Assembly: GCA_028289345.1 (NCBI GenBank)
Contig: JANQQL010000015.1
Coordinates: 433,500 to 497,499, forward strand
From: Planctomycetota bacterium
GTDB lineage: Bacteria > Planctomycetota > B15-G4 > SIAN01
Direction: 5' to 3'
Length of the DNA: 64,000 nucleotides
Shown: piece after piece, positions 9,095-18,543 of the stretch
Layout: every line of letters starts with the position of its first letter
Position numbering within the stretch: the stretch's first letter is position 1
Notes under the pieces: model-generated
What the model saw: only the letters and a program-made list of their open reading frames with translations
What the model was told of the DNA's origin: nothing
Databases searched by the model: none
Made by a program: the position numbers and the translations under genes

Positions 9095-10543
9095 CTAGCA
9101 AGGGGACTTGATCACCGCCTCGGCTTCGATCTCCACGCGATAGTCACCAATGAGATTGGCCTGCACCAGCGTGTTGGCGGGACAGACGTCACCCAGTCGA
9201 TGGCCGTGGGCACGGGCGACCGGTTCCCAGTCGTTGATGTCGCGAACGAACACGCGGGTGCGAACGATGTCTTCGCGGCGCCCACCCAAGGACTGGATCG
9301 AGCCCTCGATCTTGTCCAGCACAAAGGTCGCCTGGGCCCCGGCGTCGTCGCCGCCAATGGTGCGTGAGCCATGGGTGGCGGTGGTTCCCGAAACCAGGAT
9401 GCGATTGCCTTCGCGGACGGCGCGACAGTAGCCGGCCATCGGCTCCCAGCTCGTCCCGCTGAACACCTTGGTCCGATCGCAATGGGTCACCGGCGAATAG
9501 ACGGCGGGCATCGAGTCGAGGTGGTGGGACAGATCGCCGGAGGCCGTCAGGAACGGCTTGCGTCGATACTCGTCGCCGCAATCCCCCGGGATGGGATCGA
9601 GAGGAGCGATGATCTGACGGACTTCGTCGGCGAGGGATTCGTCGAACGAGAACTCGAGCATTCGTTGGGTTTCCGCCAAGTGTTCGCTCTCACCCAAGCG
9701 CACGCCGAGAATGATGGCGCCGACCGCGGGTCGTTCGAGAATGAAACGACTGGCGAGAGCGGCCAAGGAAACGTCCCGGCGGTCCGCCAGTCCTTTCAGG
9801 TCCCGGAGGACCGACTGAAAACGCTCCCATCCTCCCGCCGCTGTAACAAAGCGCTGGTACTTGGCCAGGGACCACGTCTTCGAGTCGTCCTCCCTGGGTT
9901 CGGCGGCATTCAAGGACCGGTCGGTGAGCAATCCGCCGGCCAGGGTTCCGTAGGCGAGGATCCTCACTCCGTGGGATTGGCAGAACTCGGCCATCTCTCC
10001 CGCGGCTCGCTGATCCAGAAGAGAATGGCAGACCTGATTGCTGACGATCGGAATTCCACTTTGCACGACCACGCGCAGATGGTCCGTGTCAAAGTTGGTC
10101 AGCCCCAGGTGCCGAATCATTCCCTCTTGGCGCAACTCGTCGAGGAAGAACAAGGCGTCGAGGTAACTCAAGTCGGCATAGTTCCAAGAGTGGAACTGGA
10201 GCAGATCCAGGCATTCGGTTTGCAAACGGGTGCACGCCGTCTGCACCGCCTCGCGCACTTGTTCACGACTCACTGGACCTGCAGGCGGCACCCACTTGGT
10301 CAGCATCTGTGCCCTGCCCGCGTGCTGCGCGGTGAACGTTCCGGCGATGATCTCGGCGGAGCCGTAATGGTCGGCCATGTCGAAGGTCGTGAACCCGGCC
10401 TCCACGTAGGGCTGCATGGCTCGAGACGCGGCGCAGGGGTCCAACTCGGCCCCCTCACGCTCCATGTCGGCGACCTGCCACAACCCATGAATCACCCGAG
10501 AAACCGAAAACCCGGGCGCCAGTTCGCAACGTGGGACAGCCAT
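9095..10543 (-). CDS. Aldo/keto reductase fused to RidA/YjgF-like domain
   Basis: About 482 residues combining two families. The N-terminal 320 residues are an aldo/keto reductase barrel with tetrad residues in FDMADHYGSAE (Asp, Tyr), MLTKWVP (Lys) and LLQFHSWNY (His), and the cofactor-end segment ILGVRLGESEHL. The C-terminal 130 residues from about YSPVTHCDRTKVFSG are RidA-like, including VSGTTATHG, EDIVRTRVFVRDINDW and the terminal YRVEIEAEAVI, similar to enamine/imine deaminases. Start ATG at 10543; the upstream extension to 10669 has no homology-like features. The fusion suggests linked reduction of a carbonyl and handling of a reactive imine or enamine. Substrate unknown. Confidence 0.88.
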   Translation of the reverse strand: MAVPRCELAPGFSVSRVIHGLWQVADMEREGAELDPCAASRAMQPYVEAGFTTFDMADHYGSAEIIAGTFTAQHAGRAQMLTKWVPPAGPVSREQVREAVQTACTRLQTECLDLLQFHSWNYADLSYLDALFFLDELRQEGMIRHLGLTNFDTDHLRVVVQSGIPIVSNQVCHSLLDQRAAGEMAEFCQSHGVRILAYGTLAGGLLTDRSLNAAEPREDDSKTWSLAKYQRFVTAAGGWERFQSVLRDLKGLADRRDVSLAALASRFILERPAVGAIILGVRLGESEHLAETQRMLEFSFDESLADEVRQIIAPLDPIPGDCGDEYRRKPFLTASGDLSHHLDSMPAVYSPVTHCDRTKVFSGTSWEPMAGYCRAVREGNRILVSGTTATHGSRTIGGDDAGAQATFVLDKIEGSIQSLGGRREDIVRTRVFVRDINDWEPVARAHGHRLGDVCPANTLVQANLIGDYRVEIEAEAVIKSPC

Positions 10544-10720
10544 CTTGCTCGCTTCCTCGGGAACGTGCTTGAACTCGTCCGCGGGATCTCCGAAGGTCGC
10601 CCGCCTCGCAACTTGGATCCGCTGCTGTCGAATCCGTTGCCGTTCGGATCCGTCGCAGCTCCCCTCCATCGTAGGACCAACTCATCGTAGCGGGGATCGT
10701 TCCCGAAGGCCGCGGCGAGA

Positions 10721-12199
10721 ATGGGGCAAAGTAGGCGCGACTTGTCCAAAGACCGATTCGCATCTCGTTGGGGTCTGATCCTTGCCGCACTCGGCATGGC
10801 CATCGGCACCGGCAACATCTGGCGGTTCCCTCGCATCATCGCCACCAACGGCGGTGGGACGTTCTTGATCCCCTGGCTGATCTTCCTGGCGACCTGGTCG
10901 ATCCCATTGCTGATCGTCGAAAGCGCGATGGGCAAGGCGGCCCGGCGTGGCACGGTGGGATCCTTCACCAAGCTGGTCGGCGCTCGCTCCACCTGGAAGG
11001 GCGCGTTCGTCGGGTTCTGCGCCATGGCGATCGGTTTCTACTACAGCGTCGTGACAGGCTGGTGCCTCAAGTACTTGTGGATGGCCTGCACCGGTCAGCT
11101 GCTGGGTCAGGATCCGACCCAGGTTTGGACGACGTTGAGTGAGAGTCCCGGACAGAAGGTGTTGTTCCACTTCCTCTCGGTGTCGATCGCGACGTTCGTC
11201 ATCTTCCGCGGCGTGTCCGGTGGGATCGAGAAGGTCAATCGCGTTCTGATTCCGGCGCTGTTCCTGATCATGATGATCGCCGCGGGTCGGGCGGTGACTC
11301 TCCCGGGATCGCTGGACGGCATGGAGTTTCTGTTCCATGTGGAATGGGCGCGACTCGGGGACTACCGCATTTGGTTAGAGGGATTGACCCAGTCGGCATG
11401 GTCCACGGGAGCCGGTGCTGGATTGATTTTGACGTTCTCGGTGTATGCCCGCCGTCGACAGAACGTGGTGTTCTCGTCGGTGATGACGGGGTTGGGGAAC
11501 AACTCGGCGTCGTTACTGGCGGCGATCGCGGTGATCCCCACGGTGTTTGCGCTGATGCCTTCGGCCGAGGCGATCGAGACGATCTCGACTCCGGGACCAA
11601 ACTCGACCGGAATGACCTTCGTTGCGATGCCGGCGTTGCTGCAAGAGATCGCGGGAGGCTCTACGTTCTTCCTGCCGCTGTTCTTTCTGGCGATCTCTTT
11701 CGCGGCGATCAGCTCGATGATCGCGGTGCTGGAGCTCGGGGCCCGGAACTTTGCAGATTTCGGAGTGCCGCGGCGGCGAGCAGTGGCAATCGTCTACCTG
11801 TGCACGTTCCTGTTCGGCATTCCGAGTGCCTTGTTTCCTTCGTTCTTCTCCAACCAGGACTGGACGTGGGGGCTGGGACTCAGCGTGTCCGGCTTCTTCA
11901 TCGCCATGGCCGCACGAAGCGTGGGCCAGCGCAAGCTGATCGAAGAGTGGATCAACACCGCGCCCGGCTGGAAAGTCGGCGCTCGCTTCGCCTTCCTAGT
12001 GACCTGGTTGATTCCCGTGCAGCTCTTCGTGCTGTTCGGCTGGTGCGTATTCCAGTCGGTCACCGCCTCCGACGGAGACTGGTGGAATCCGCTCCGCACC
12101 GCCAGCCTGGGAACCGCCGTGTGCCAATGGACCGTGGCCATCGTTCTCTTCCTTTCCCTGAATTCCTTCCTGGCCCGAAACCAGAAGGAGATCCCGTGA
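10721..12199 (+). CDS. Sodium-dependent transporter, NSS (neurotransmitter:sodium symporter) family
   Basis: Inner-membrane LeuT-fold symporter of 492 residues with about 11-12 helices. The first helix shows the family signature ALGMAIGTGNIWRFPRI, where the unwound Gly-rich stretch binds Na+ and substrate. TM6 carries AWSTGAGAGLILTFSVYA, and TM8 carries AISFAAISSMIAVLELGARNF. It probably imports an amino acid using the sodium gradient. The stop overlaps the GTG of the next small gene, which encodes a known type of NSS small subunit, so the two are coupled. Confidence 0.95.
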   Translation: MGQSRRDLSKDRFASRWGLILAALGMAIGTGNIWRFPRIIATNGGGTFLIPWLIFLATWSIPLLIVESAMGKAARRGTVGSFTKLVGARSTWKGAFVGFCAMAIGFYYSVVTGWCLKYLWMACTGQLLGQDPTQVWTTLSESPGQKVLFHFLSVSIATFVIFRGVSGGIEKVNRVLIPALFLIMMIAAGRAVTLPGSLDGMEFLFHVEWARLGDYRIWLEGLTQSAWSTGAGAGLILTFSVYARRRQNVVFSSVMTGLGNNSASLLAAIAVIPTVFALMPSAEAIETISTPGPNSTGMTFVAMPALLQEIAGGSTFFLPLFFLAISFAAISSMIAVLELGARNFADFGVPRRRAVAIVYLCTFLFGIPSALFPSFFSNQDWTWGLGLSVSGFFIAMAARSVGQRKLIEEWINTAPGWKVGARFAFLVTWLIPVQLFVLFGWCVFQSVTASDGDWWNPLRTASLGTAVCQWTVAIVLFLSLNSFLARNQKEIP

Positions 12200-12312
12200 C
12201 TCTCTCAAGCACTGTGTTCATGATCTTCATCCTGAGCCTGGTTTGGGGAGGCTTTGGGATCTGCCTGTGGCAGTTTGCCCGGCAGGATCATGACCGAGAT
12301 GGAGCAGCATGA
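12196..12312 (+). CDS. Small subunit of methionine/alanine-type NSS importer (38 aa)
   Basis: A 38-residue single-helix protein starting with GTG at 12196, overlapping the transporter stop in a GTGA junction and preceded by AAGGAG (12185-12190). Sequence MTLSSTVFMIFILSLVWGG continues with a short charged tail. Size, single helix and position directly after an NSS gene match the MetS-type small subunit of methionine/alanine importers, which is needed for function in Corynebacterium MetPS. Amino-acid specificity here is inferred. Confidence 0.82.
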   Translation: MTLSSTVFMIFILSLVWGGFGICLWQFARQDHDRDGAA

Positions 12313-13973
12313 GTGGGATGACGAGAGGTGCGTTTCGTCGGCGGCGAGATGTTTGGGGTGAAGAGCGAGTGGCAGGGATGAGTGCAGTCACACGGTCATG
12401 GAAGCAACAGGGAGAAAGCATGGACCGCGATTTTGGTAAGTCGGGGCTTCGCGCGCAGCTGGCGACGGACGATCTGGCCAGAGAATCCTCTGCATCGAAT
12501 CGCAAGAGCCGCCAATGGCTCGTCGTCGCGGCCTTGCTCTGGGCCTGGCCATCGGTCGACGCCGTCGCTCTGGGCGTCAAAGATCCCGCTCCTCCCCAAG
12601 TGAACGAGCTCGCCCCCGCCGAACCGGCCGCTCCGAAGAAACATCCGAAGGTTACCTTTCATCAAACTCCGAAAGCCCTCTCGCCCGACGCGGTCACCAG
12701 CGACTGGACGGAGTTCCTCGGACCGTACGGCACCAGCGTTTCTCCGGAAACTCATCTTCTGAAGGAGTGGCCCGAAGGCGGCCCGACTCTGGTGTGGGAG
12801 TTGGAGAAAGGCAACGGCTACTCGGCGCCCTCGATTCAAGGCGACCACCTCGTCTATCTCCACCGAGTCAAAGAGGAAGAGATCGTCGAGTGCCTCCATC
12901 CCGAGACCGGCCAGCTCTACTGGCAATGGCGCTCACCTTCGGACTACCGGGACACCTACAGCTACAGCAACGGTCCGCGCTGCAGCCCGGTGATCGAAGG
13001 CAACCGGGTGTACACCTATGGCGTGCAAGGAAAGCTGCACTGCCTGGAGCTGTCCACCGGTCGCCTGCATTGGAAGCGGGATCTCTCCACCGAGTTCAAT
13101 GTTCCCCAAGACTTCTTTGGTGTGGTGTCCACGCCGGTGATCCACCAAGGCCACTTGATCGTTCACCTGGGCGCGCCGGGCGGCCCGTGCGTGATCTCGC
13201 TCGACAAGATGACCGGGAAGATGAATTGGGCGGCCGGAACCGAATGGCAGGCCGGCTACTCGACCCCCGTCATCGGTCCCGTGCATGGCAAAGACAAATG
13301 TCTCGTCTTCGCGGGAGGCAAGAGCCGCCCCACCAACGGCGGCCTCCTTTGCCTCGACCCGAACACCGGAGCCATCGACTTTCAATTCCCCTGGCGCAGC
13401 CGGACCTACGAGTCAGTGAACGCCGCGTCTCCCGTGCTGATCGGCAACCAAGTCTTCATCTCCGAGGTCTACGGCAAAGGCGGAGCGCTGCTGAACCTGG
13501 ATGCCGAAGGCGGTCACGAAGTCGCCTGGACCTCCGACGTGCTCTCGACCCACTTCAACACGGCGATTCACGAAGACGGGTATCTGTACGGGTTCGACGG
13601 CCGCAACGAACCGGACTCGTCGCTGGTGTGCCAGGACCTAGCGACCGGGGAAGAAGTTTGGCGCACGGTGCTGGAGTGGGAAGAAACCTACGAGCTGAAC
13701 GGCAAAGTCAAGCCCCGGCCGATGAGTGTGTACCGTGGGTTCCTTCTGAAGGCGGACGGAGACTACCTGGCGATTGGCGAGCGCGGTCACTTGCTGTGGC
13801 TGGACCTGAGTCCCAAGGGATGGAAGGAGATCTCGCGGACGTGGCTGTTTGCGGCGCATGAGTCTTGGACGCCGTTGGTGGTGAGTCGCGGACTGCTGTA
13901 CGTTTGTCAGAATGCGCGGGACTTTGTGACGGGTGGATCGCCGCGGTTGTTGTGTTACGACTTGCGGAAGTAG
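12309..13973 (+). CDS. Exported PQQ-binding-like beta-propeller protein
   Basis: 554 residues from an ATG that overlaps the previous stop (ATGA) and has GGAG four bases upstream. An internal ATG at 12420 with GGGAG ahead is an alternative start. A hydrophobic export segment (QWLVVAALLWAWPSVDAVALG, about 68-88 from the first ATG) precedes a Pro/Ala linker. The mature part is a WD40/PQQ-type propeller: repeated blades such as LVYLHRVKEEEIVECLHPET, GQLYWQWR, YTYGVQGKLHCLELSTG and LHWKRDL, each with the A-x-D-x-x-T-G-x-x-x-W-like motif. No quinoprotein dehydrogenase catalytic motif is evident, so a scaffold or BamB-like outer-layer role is more likely. Such proteins are abundant in planctomycetes. 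Confidence 0.85.
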   Translation: MSGMTRGAFRRRRDVWGEERVAGMSAVTRSWKQQGESMDRDFGKSGLRAQLATDDLARESSASNRKSRQWLVVAALLWAWPSVDAVALGVKDPAPPQVNELAPAEPAAPKKHPKVTFHQTPKALSPDAVTSDWTEFLGPYGTSVSPETHLLKEWPEGGPTLVWELEKGNGYSAPSIQGDHLVYLHRVKEEEIVECLHPETGQLYWQWRSPSDYRDTYSYSNGPRCSPVIEGNRVYTYGVQGKLHCLELSTGRLHWKRDLSTEFNVPQDFFGVVSTPVIHQGHLIVHLGAPGGPCVISLDKMTGKMNWAAGTEWQAGYSTPVIGPVHGKDKCLVFAGGKSRPTNGGLLCLDPNTGAIDFQFPWRSRTYESVNAASPVLIGNQVFISEVYGKGGALLNLDAEGGHEVAWTSDVLSTHFNTAIHEDGYLYGFDGRNEPDSSLVCQDLATGEEVWRTVLEWEETYELNGKVKPRPMSVYRGFLLKADGDYLAIGERGHLLWLDLSPKGWKEISRTWLFAAHESWTPLVVSRGLLYVCQNARDFVTGGSPRLLCYDLRK

Positions 13974-14410
13974 CTGAAGGCGATCCAGTCTTCTTGTTAC
14001 CAGGTGATTTCTTTCCTTCCTGCACATGAGCAACCGTCGAGAGAGCCAGATCGACAGCGGTTGTCTTGCTAGGCTTCGTCACCAAACTGACCATCCGCAG
14101 AGGGTGGCAAACTTCGCACGACGGTCCACCGACTCGCCTGGATTCTCACCCATCGGGACAAATGAGAACACATTGATCAGCCGTCGAAGGTCCGATCCTC
14201 GGCGGTATGCGCACATGACGAAGCATTGAAAACCAGGCCGCGCAAAATCGGTATTGTTCCTAGTGACGCCAGTCAAGCCATCTCGTGAAACAGCATTCCC
14301 AAAGTGCCGTCGCAGTCTTGCTCCATTTAACGCGAAGAAAGCACACCCTTGTCGTCGAATAGCTCCCTCCTTGACTCGTAGTCACTTCAATCAAAACTCG
14401 GAGTCTCCCA
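13974..14410. other. 437-bp intergenic region with a long palindrome
   Basis: No gene supported. Most of it is taken up by the imperfect palindrome at 14067-14225. GGAG at about 14399 is the likely ribosome site of the next gene. Confidence 0.5.
14067..14225. repeat. Long imperfect palindrome P3
   Basis: Arms pair in blocks: TGCTAGGCTTCGTCA (14067) with TGACGAAGCA (ending 14225), CCGCAGAGG with CCTCGGCGG, ACTTCGCACGACGG with CCGTCGAAGG, and an apical TTCTCA/TGAGAA. It shares the GCTTCGTCA block with element B at 4799-5000, so the two may be distantly related. Confidence 0.5.
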
Positions 14411-15709
14411 ATGCGCGTCATGGATCTAGTTTGGGTAGCGGCTGTCTTGGTGGCGGGGTTCGCCGGGTACTTCCTTGCTGCGAGTGAGCCTCCTGCAGCG
14501 ATCGCGGCGGCGGAGCAGAGTCCCGAACAGGACTTGATGTCGTCTTCAACGGGGGAAACTGGCGAAGGGTTCGACGAATCGCCCCAGCAATCGCCGGCTG
14601 TGGCGCCCAACCTCACGGCAACGCGCGATCCTGAGAATCCCTCTGTCCAAGAAGTGGACACACACTCGACGGACGACAAGGCCATTCGCTCCGTCTCTCG
14701 GGAGAAGATTCTTGAAGCCTTCGCGGCCGAGGACCGCCCGAACCCCAACGAGTTCGACGTTCGACTTGCCACCGACATGACCGAAGAGATCCGTTCCAAG
14801 ACCAAGGAGTTCTATCGAGAAGCAGAGCTCACCATCGACAAGATGGAATGGCTTGGCGTTCACCGCTACTTGAAGTGGGAAGCAGAGGAGGCCGCAGCTC
14901 GGGAAGACGCAGCGCGCGGCGGAATCATGGGGCTGCTGGACTCCCTCGAAGAGAACCCCGTCCACCGCCACGACCTCCTCGACGACATCGAAACCTTTGC
15001 CAGCTACTTCGAACGGAAGTCGGCCGGACCGGGCATCGACGGGGCGACGTGGACGTCCAAGCAAGGCTTGCCCGATGGATCTGCCCTGATGTATCCGCCC
15101 GGAGTCCACGAGTGGAGAAGTCAGTCTTTGGATCGAGAGAAGTTTCCCAGGGATCTTCTGATTCGCGGAGCAGGAATGGACGTCACTCTCGTCCGTTTGG
15201 ATGAGGTTCACACGCGGGACACCGTGCACAGCTTGACGTTCCGGGATCTCACGTTGGATTGTGGGAACAAATACCTGACGGATCTCCGACGCTCGTCCAT
15301 CACCTTGAGACTTGAACGCTGCCGCGTCATTCGTTTTGACATGGGAGCCGGGGCCTCGGTCATGCTCTCCGCTCCGAGTGCCGCCTTCTATGCGACCGAC
15401 TGCATCTTCGAGGCAGGCTTCGGCCGCTCCCCTGACTCAGGAAGCTTGTTTCGAGTTCGAAACTCTCTTCTTGCCCGTCTGGACCACTGTCGCATCGTCG
15501 GTCCCTTCGACTCGGTTTACGACGCCGACGATTCCGCTACCTACCTGTTCCAGAACTGTTCGTTCGAGAATCAAGCCCCGCGTCAGCGGAGGGATTTGGA
15601 GTCCCCTCCCTATGGTGTGAGGTTCGTGAATTGCTCTTTCTCTTTCTCGCAAGACGATGCGTGGGATGAGAAACCGAAGCTTTTGTCGGAGCTGAATGAG
15701 GACTGGTGA
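14411..15709 (+). CDS. Exported protein with right-handed beta-helix-like C-terminus
   Basis: 432 residues, function not recognised. The first 25 residues (MRVMDLVWVAAVLVAGFAGY) form a signal anchor. Residues 30-100 are a Ser/Glu/Pro-rich linker. Residues 110-200 are helical and acidic. From about 215 the sequence turns into short strands with regularly spaced hydrophobic and aromatic residues: LLIRGAGMDVTLVRL, TVHSLTFRDLTLDCG, SITLRLERCRVIRFDMG, LARLDHCRIVGPF and YLFQNCSFENQ. These are typical rungs of a parallel beta-helix (pectate-lyase-like). No catalytic site is visible. GGAG six bases before ATG supports the start. Confidence 0.7.
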   Translation: MRVMDLVWVAAVLVAGFAGYFLAASEPPAAIAAAEQSPEQDLMSSSTGETGEGFDESPQQSPAVAPNLTATRDPENPSVQEVDTHSTDDKAIRSVSREKILEAFAAEDRPNPNEFDVRLATDMTEEIRSKTKEFYREAELTIDKMEWLGVHRYLKWEAEEAAAREDAARGGIMGLLDSLEENPVHRHDLLDDIETFASYFERKSAGPGIDGATWTSKQGLPDGSALMYPPGVHEWRSQSLDREKFPRDLLIRGAGMDVTLVRLDEVHTRDTVHSLTFRDLTLDCGNKYLTDLRRSSITLRLERCRVIRFDMGAGASVMLSAPSAAFYATDCIFEAGFGRSPDSGSLFRVRNSLLARLDHCRIVGPFDSVYDADDSATYLFQNCSFENQAPRQRRDLESPPYGVRFVNCSFSFSQDDAWDEKPKLLSELNEDW

Positions 15710-16245
15710 ATCACCCGGACCGTCCCGGTAGTCGGTGGACCTCGAGGCACGCTCCGCCCCCTACCGGTGGGTCTCGGCTGATGCAAGCCGAGCTTCGTGT
15801 AGGCTCTGCAGGAAGAAGGTCATCCTTTCCTGGAGTTGCGACAACGACGTCTCCTGGGCTCTCCACATCCTGCTCCAAAACGCGGGTGTCGAGACTCGCT
15901 GGCTCCTGACCACCGTGAACGAACGGCTTCAAAGGATGTCGATGCATGGACGGCAGATCAGAGATGGACAGCAACAGCTCTCATTCAGACTCTTCGGTTT
16001 GCCCGTCAACCTGTCACCCATGAGATCGAGCCGGAAGACTCAGGTTCTTCGCGAAACTGCTCAAGAGGCGGTACCTCCGCTCTGCCCGGTCCACACCTTC
16101 GCCCGAACAGAATCTCACCGATCGCGAAGCCAGGGAAAACCCGGGCCGGGGCGGCTTTAGCACGGCCAAGGCCGGCCAAGAACGGCCTCTTCGCCGCGCG
16201 AGGCTCAACGAGTATGGTCTGGAAGGGAAGAAGCACAGACACTGC
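15710..16245. other. 536-bp intergenic region
   Basis: No convincing gene. Open frames on both strands are short, arginine-rich and domain-free. The promoter of the downstream sigma-factor operon should lie here, but no recognisable -35/-10 stands out. Confidence 0.4.
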
Positions 16246-17235
16246 GTGACCGTCGGGAGCCACTGTGTGTCGAGGAAGAAGGGAAATGGCAGAAAGTCCG
16301 CGAGGCGTTCGCGCTCCCAAAGTGCGAAGACATCCCGGCGATCCAATGCCGTCCCGGAAGTATCGACATTGCAGCACCCCGCTCGACTGACTTCGCGGGT
16401 CCACCAGATCACCGACCGTCATTTCCAGCTCGTCGCCGAACTCGAGCGCCTTCATCCAGAAGCAGCGCCGATCATTCACTACCACGAAATGGCACCGGGT
16501 TCGGAAAGTATCGAAACGGTTTCGGTGCAGCTCTACCAGCGACTTCGCAAGACGGTCATTGACCCGCTTTTCGTCGCGTTCTGCCACCTCAACAGCGAGC
16601 GACTCATTGACTACCTCGAGCACCGCCTCGAACTAGATGCGCTCCCCCTGGATGTCGACGAAATCGTTGCGGAAGTGTACTTCCGGCTGCATCGACAGCT
16701 CCGACACGGGGAATCCATCGACTTGCAGTCTCCGGGTTTCCAGTGGAAGTCTCCCAAAGGACTGTGGACCGTGTTTCACATGCTGGCCGCGGCCGGCGAT
16801 GCCGTCATCGTCGAGCAACGCGAGGTCCTTCGCTCGAACAGCCTGCCGCTCCCTGGGATCTGCAAGTTCAAAGTAAACCCCTCCAAGCAACTCACGGAGC
16901 AAGTACAAGAGATGGTTGCCGGGAACAACGCTCGCCTCAAAGAGGAAGACGTTCTCCATTGGGCCGCTCACGCACTTCTTCACCTACCCTCCAAGCTGCG
17001 ACGAGCGCTCCTTCTTCGGTCTCGCGAAGAACTCAGTACCGCCGATCTGGCCAAACGACTCGGAGTCCAGCCACTCGAGGCGGCACGCTTGCTCACCGAA
17101 GCACGGACGGAGTTCCACGACCGCATTCTGTCAACGCTGGTCAAGTTTCATCCCCCCTCCGAGTCAGCGCATACGAAGCCCGTCAACAGGTCCGACGACT
17201 TCGAGGAGAGCGAGGACACCGATGGCGATGATTGA
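16246..17235 (+). CDS. Divergent sigma-70-like (ECF-type) transcription factor
   Basis: 329 residues from a GTG whose position is uncertain; the first 45 residues are Ser/Arg-rich and may not be translated. The middle part (LNSERLIDYLEHRL, LDVDEIVAEVYFRLHRQL) has the helical pattern of sigma region 2. The C-terminal stretch HLPSKLRRALLLRSREELSTADLAKRLGVQPLEAARLLTEAR is a region 4 helix-turn-helix. It is longer and more diverged than canonical ECF factors. The following gene overlaps by 14 bp and encodes a protein with an HxxxCxxC motif as in zinc-binding anti-sigma factors, so the pair is probably sigma/anti-sigma controlling the downstream secreted protein. Confidence 0.68.
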   Translation: MTVGSHCVSRKKGNGRKSARRSRSQSAKTSRRSNAVPEVSTLQHPARLTSRVHQITDRHFQLVAELERLHPEAAPIIHYHEMAPGSESIETVSVQLYQRLRKTVIDPLFVAFCHLNSERLIDYLEHRLELDALPLDVDEIVAEVYFRLHRQLRHGESIDLQSPGFQWKSPKGLWTVFHMLAAAGDAVIVEQREVLRSNSLPLPGICKFKVNPSKQLTEQVQEMVAGNNARLKEEDVLHWAAHALLHLPSKLRRALLLRSREELSTADLAKRLGVQPLEAARLLTEARTEFHDRILSTLVKFHPPSESAHTKPVNRSDDFEESEDTDGDD

Positions 17236-18253
17236 GCTCAGCTTCGGCACCCCTTGCCCGGACATGCGAAATCGAATCCATGCGATCGTCGATGAGTTTG
17301 ACGCACCGGGAGTCGCGACTGCCCGCCGCCACCTCCAAAAGTGCACTCGATGCCGGAGTTACGCAGAGGGAATGAAGCTTCAGGATCGGTTCGTTCGGAA
17401 CAGCAAGATGTTTCGACGCCGGAATTCGGCCAAGAAGTCGATCGCGGCATTCTCAGCTCGCAGATTTGAGAGCTGGTTGGACAATCAGCTCTCACAAAAG
17501 GCCCATTCCTGCGTAGCGACCGAGATTTGCCGACTTGGCCGCTCAGTCCTGCTTCTCGATGCCGATTACCGCGCAACGTCAATTCCCTCCGGGGGGCGGA
17601 TCGAGGTACTCGACTTCGAGAAAGCTTCCCGTGATTTCGGGTCAGCACTGGTCACCACGCTCGCGCTGCCGCACAAACACCCCACCACCATTGAAATGGT
17701 CGATCAATGGTGGAGAACTGCGGACAGAGCAATCACAACCCCTTCAAAGTTTGCAGGAAAGGCTGTTGAGTTCGCGGAAGAGATTTCCCGTGACAATCTG
17801 TGGGACCTTGCTCATCTCCGATCTCTCCTCGAGTGGTACTACGGCGACGACTGGGCCGCTGAGGAGCTATTTACCGAGGCATCAAGCATCGCCCGGTCAC
17901 CAGTTCAGCGCGCCCACTCTCTTCACAACCGATCTGAGTGGCGAATGGACCACCTTATGACAGATAAGGCTCTTCGTGATTCGCACACAGCAATCCAGCT
18001 CAACCCACAGATTCTCGCAACGCGAGTTTCTCGCGTCCTTTGGCTCCTCTGCTTGGGCAGGCGGCGCCAGGCCGAAAACGAGGCCCGCGACCTAGTTCAA
18101 CTCTCACCGACTTCGAAGGTCTCAACCCCCGCAGGTGTCACAAGAAGGGTGCACGCTCTTTCCAGCTTGCTGTCAATCCCAGCCAGTAGACAAGGTATGC
18201 TCGTGCGAAGTGCCTTAGATTTGCTGTTCGGTATGAGAATATCCCATGATTAA
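17222..18253 (+). CDS. Putative zinc-finger anti-sigma-like protein with TPR-like C-terminus
   Basis: 343 residues. The N-terminus carries a conserved His and two Cys in RRHLQKCTRCRSY (H-x3-C-x2-C), the core of ZAS/zf-HC2 anti-sigma domains, with another Cys upstream at FGTPCPDM. The rest is soluble and helical. The C-terminal half, for example YGDDWAAEELFTEASSIARS and MTDKALRDSHTAIQLNP, reads as two or three degenerate tetratricopeptide repeats. No transmembrane helix is seen, so it would act as a cytoplasmic regulator. It overlaps the sigma gene by 14 bp and the next small gene by 8 bp. The ATG at 17222 is chosen because the frame further upstream is the shadow of the sigma gene. Confidence 0.65.
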   Translation: MAMIELSFGTPCPDMRNRIHAIVDEFDAPGVATARRHLQKCTRCRSYAEGMKLQDRFVRNSKMFRRRNSAKKSIAAFSARRFESWLDNQLSQKAHSCVATEICRLGRSVLLLDADYRATSIPSGGRIEVLDFEKASRDFGSALVTTLALPHKHPTTIEMVDQWWRTADRAITTPSKFAGKAVEFAEEISRDNLWDLAHLRSLLEWYYGDDWAAEELFTEASSIARSPVQRAHSLHNRSEWRMDHLMTDKALRDSHTAIQLNPQILATRVSRVLWLLCLGRRRQAENEARDLVQLSPTSKVSTPAGVTRRVHALSSLLSIPASRQGMLVRSALDLLFGMRISHD

Positions 18254-18479
18254 GTATTCGGTCACGCGGCGCGATGGAGCGATTTCAAACTGCGCTATCT
18301 TTCGAATCATCGCGCTTGCCTCCATCTTGTTCATCGGCGCAGCCAACATTGCCAACTCAAGATCAAAGGCGAAGCCTGGCACCAATACCCAAGCCGATGA
18401 AGAGCAGTCCGCCGTCCCTTCTGGCGGACCGTTAACGGGAACCTCAAGCCCAAGCCTGAGAAAGACAAAGTTTCCGTAA
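18246..18479 (+). CDS. Small exported protein of unknown function (77 aa)
   Basis: Starts with ATG at 18246 inside the end of the previous gene (8-bp overlap). A helix FRIIALASILFIGAANIA (about residues 19-36) looks like a signal anchor, followed by a short hydrophilic, Ser/Thr/Pro-rich tail. No family recognised. The overlap and signal sequence support it as real; a short membrane partner of the sigma/anti-sigma pair is possible. Confidence 0.45.
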   Translation: MIKYSVTRRDGAISNCAIFRIIALASILFIGAANIANSRSKAKPGTNTQADEEQSAVPSGGPLTGTSSPSLRKTKFP

Positions 18480-18543
18480 GCCGGCCAAACGCTTCTCAGC
18501 GCGCGACCCAGCTAGCCACGTACATGCAATCCGAGAGCATTCG

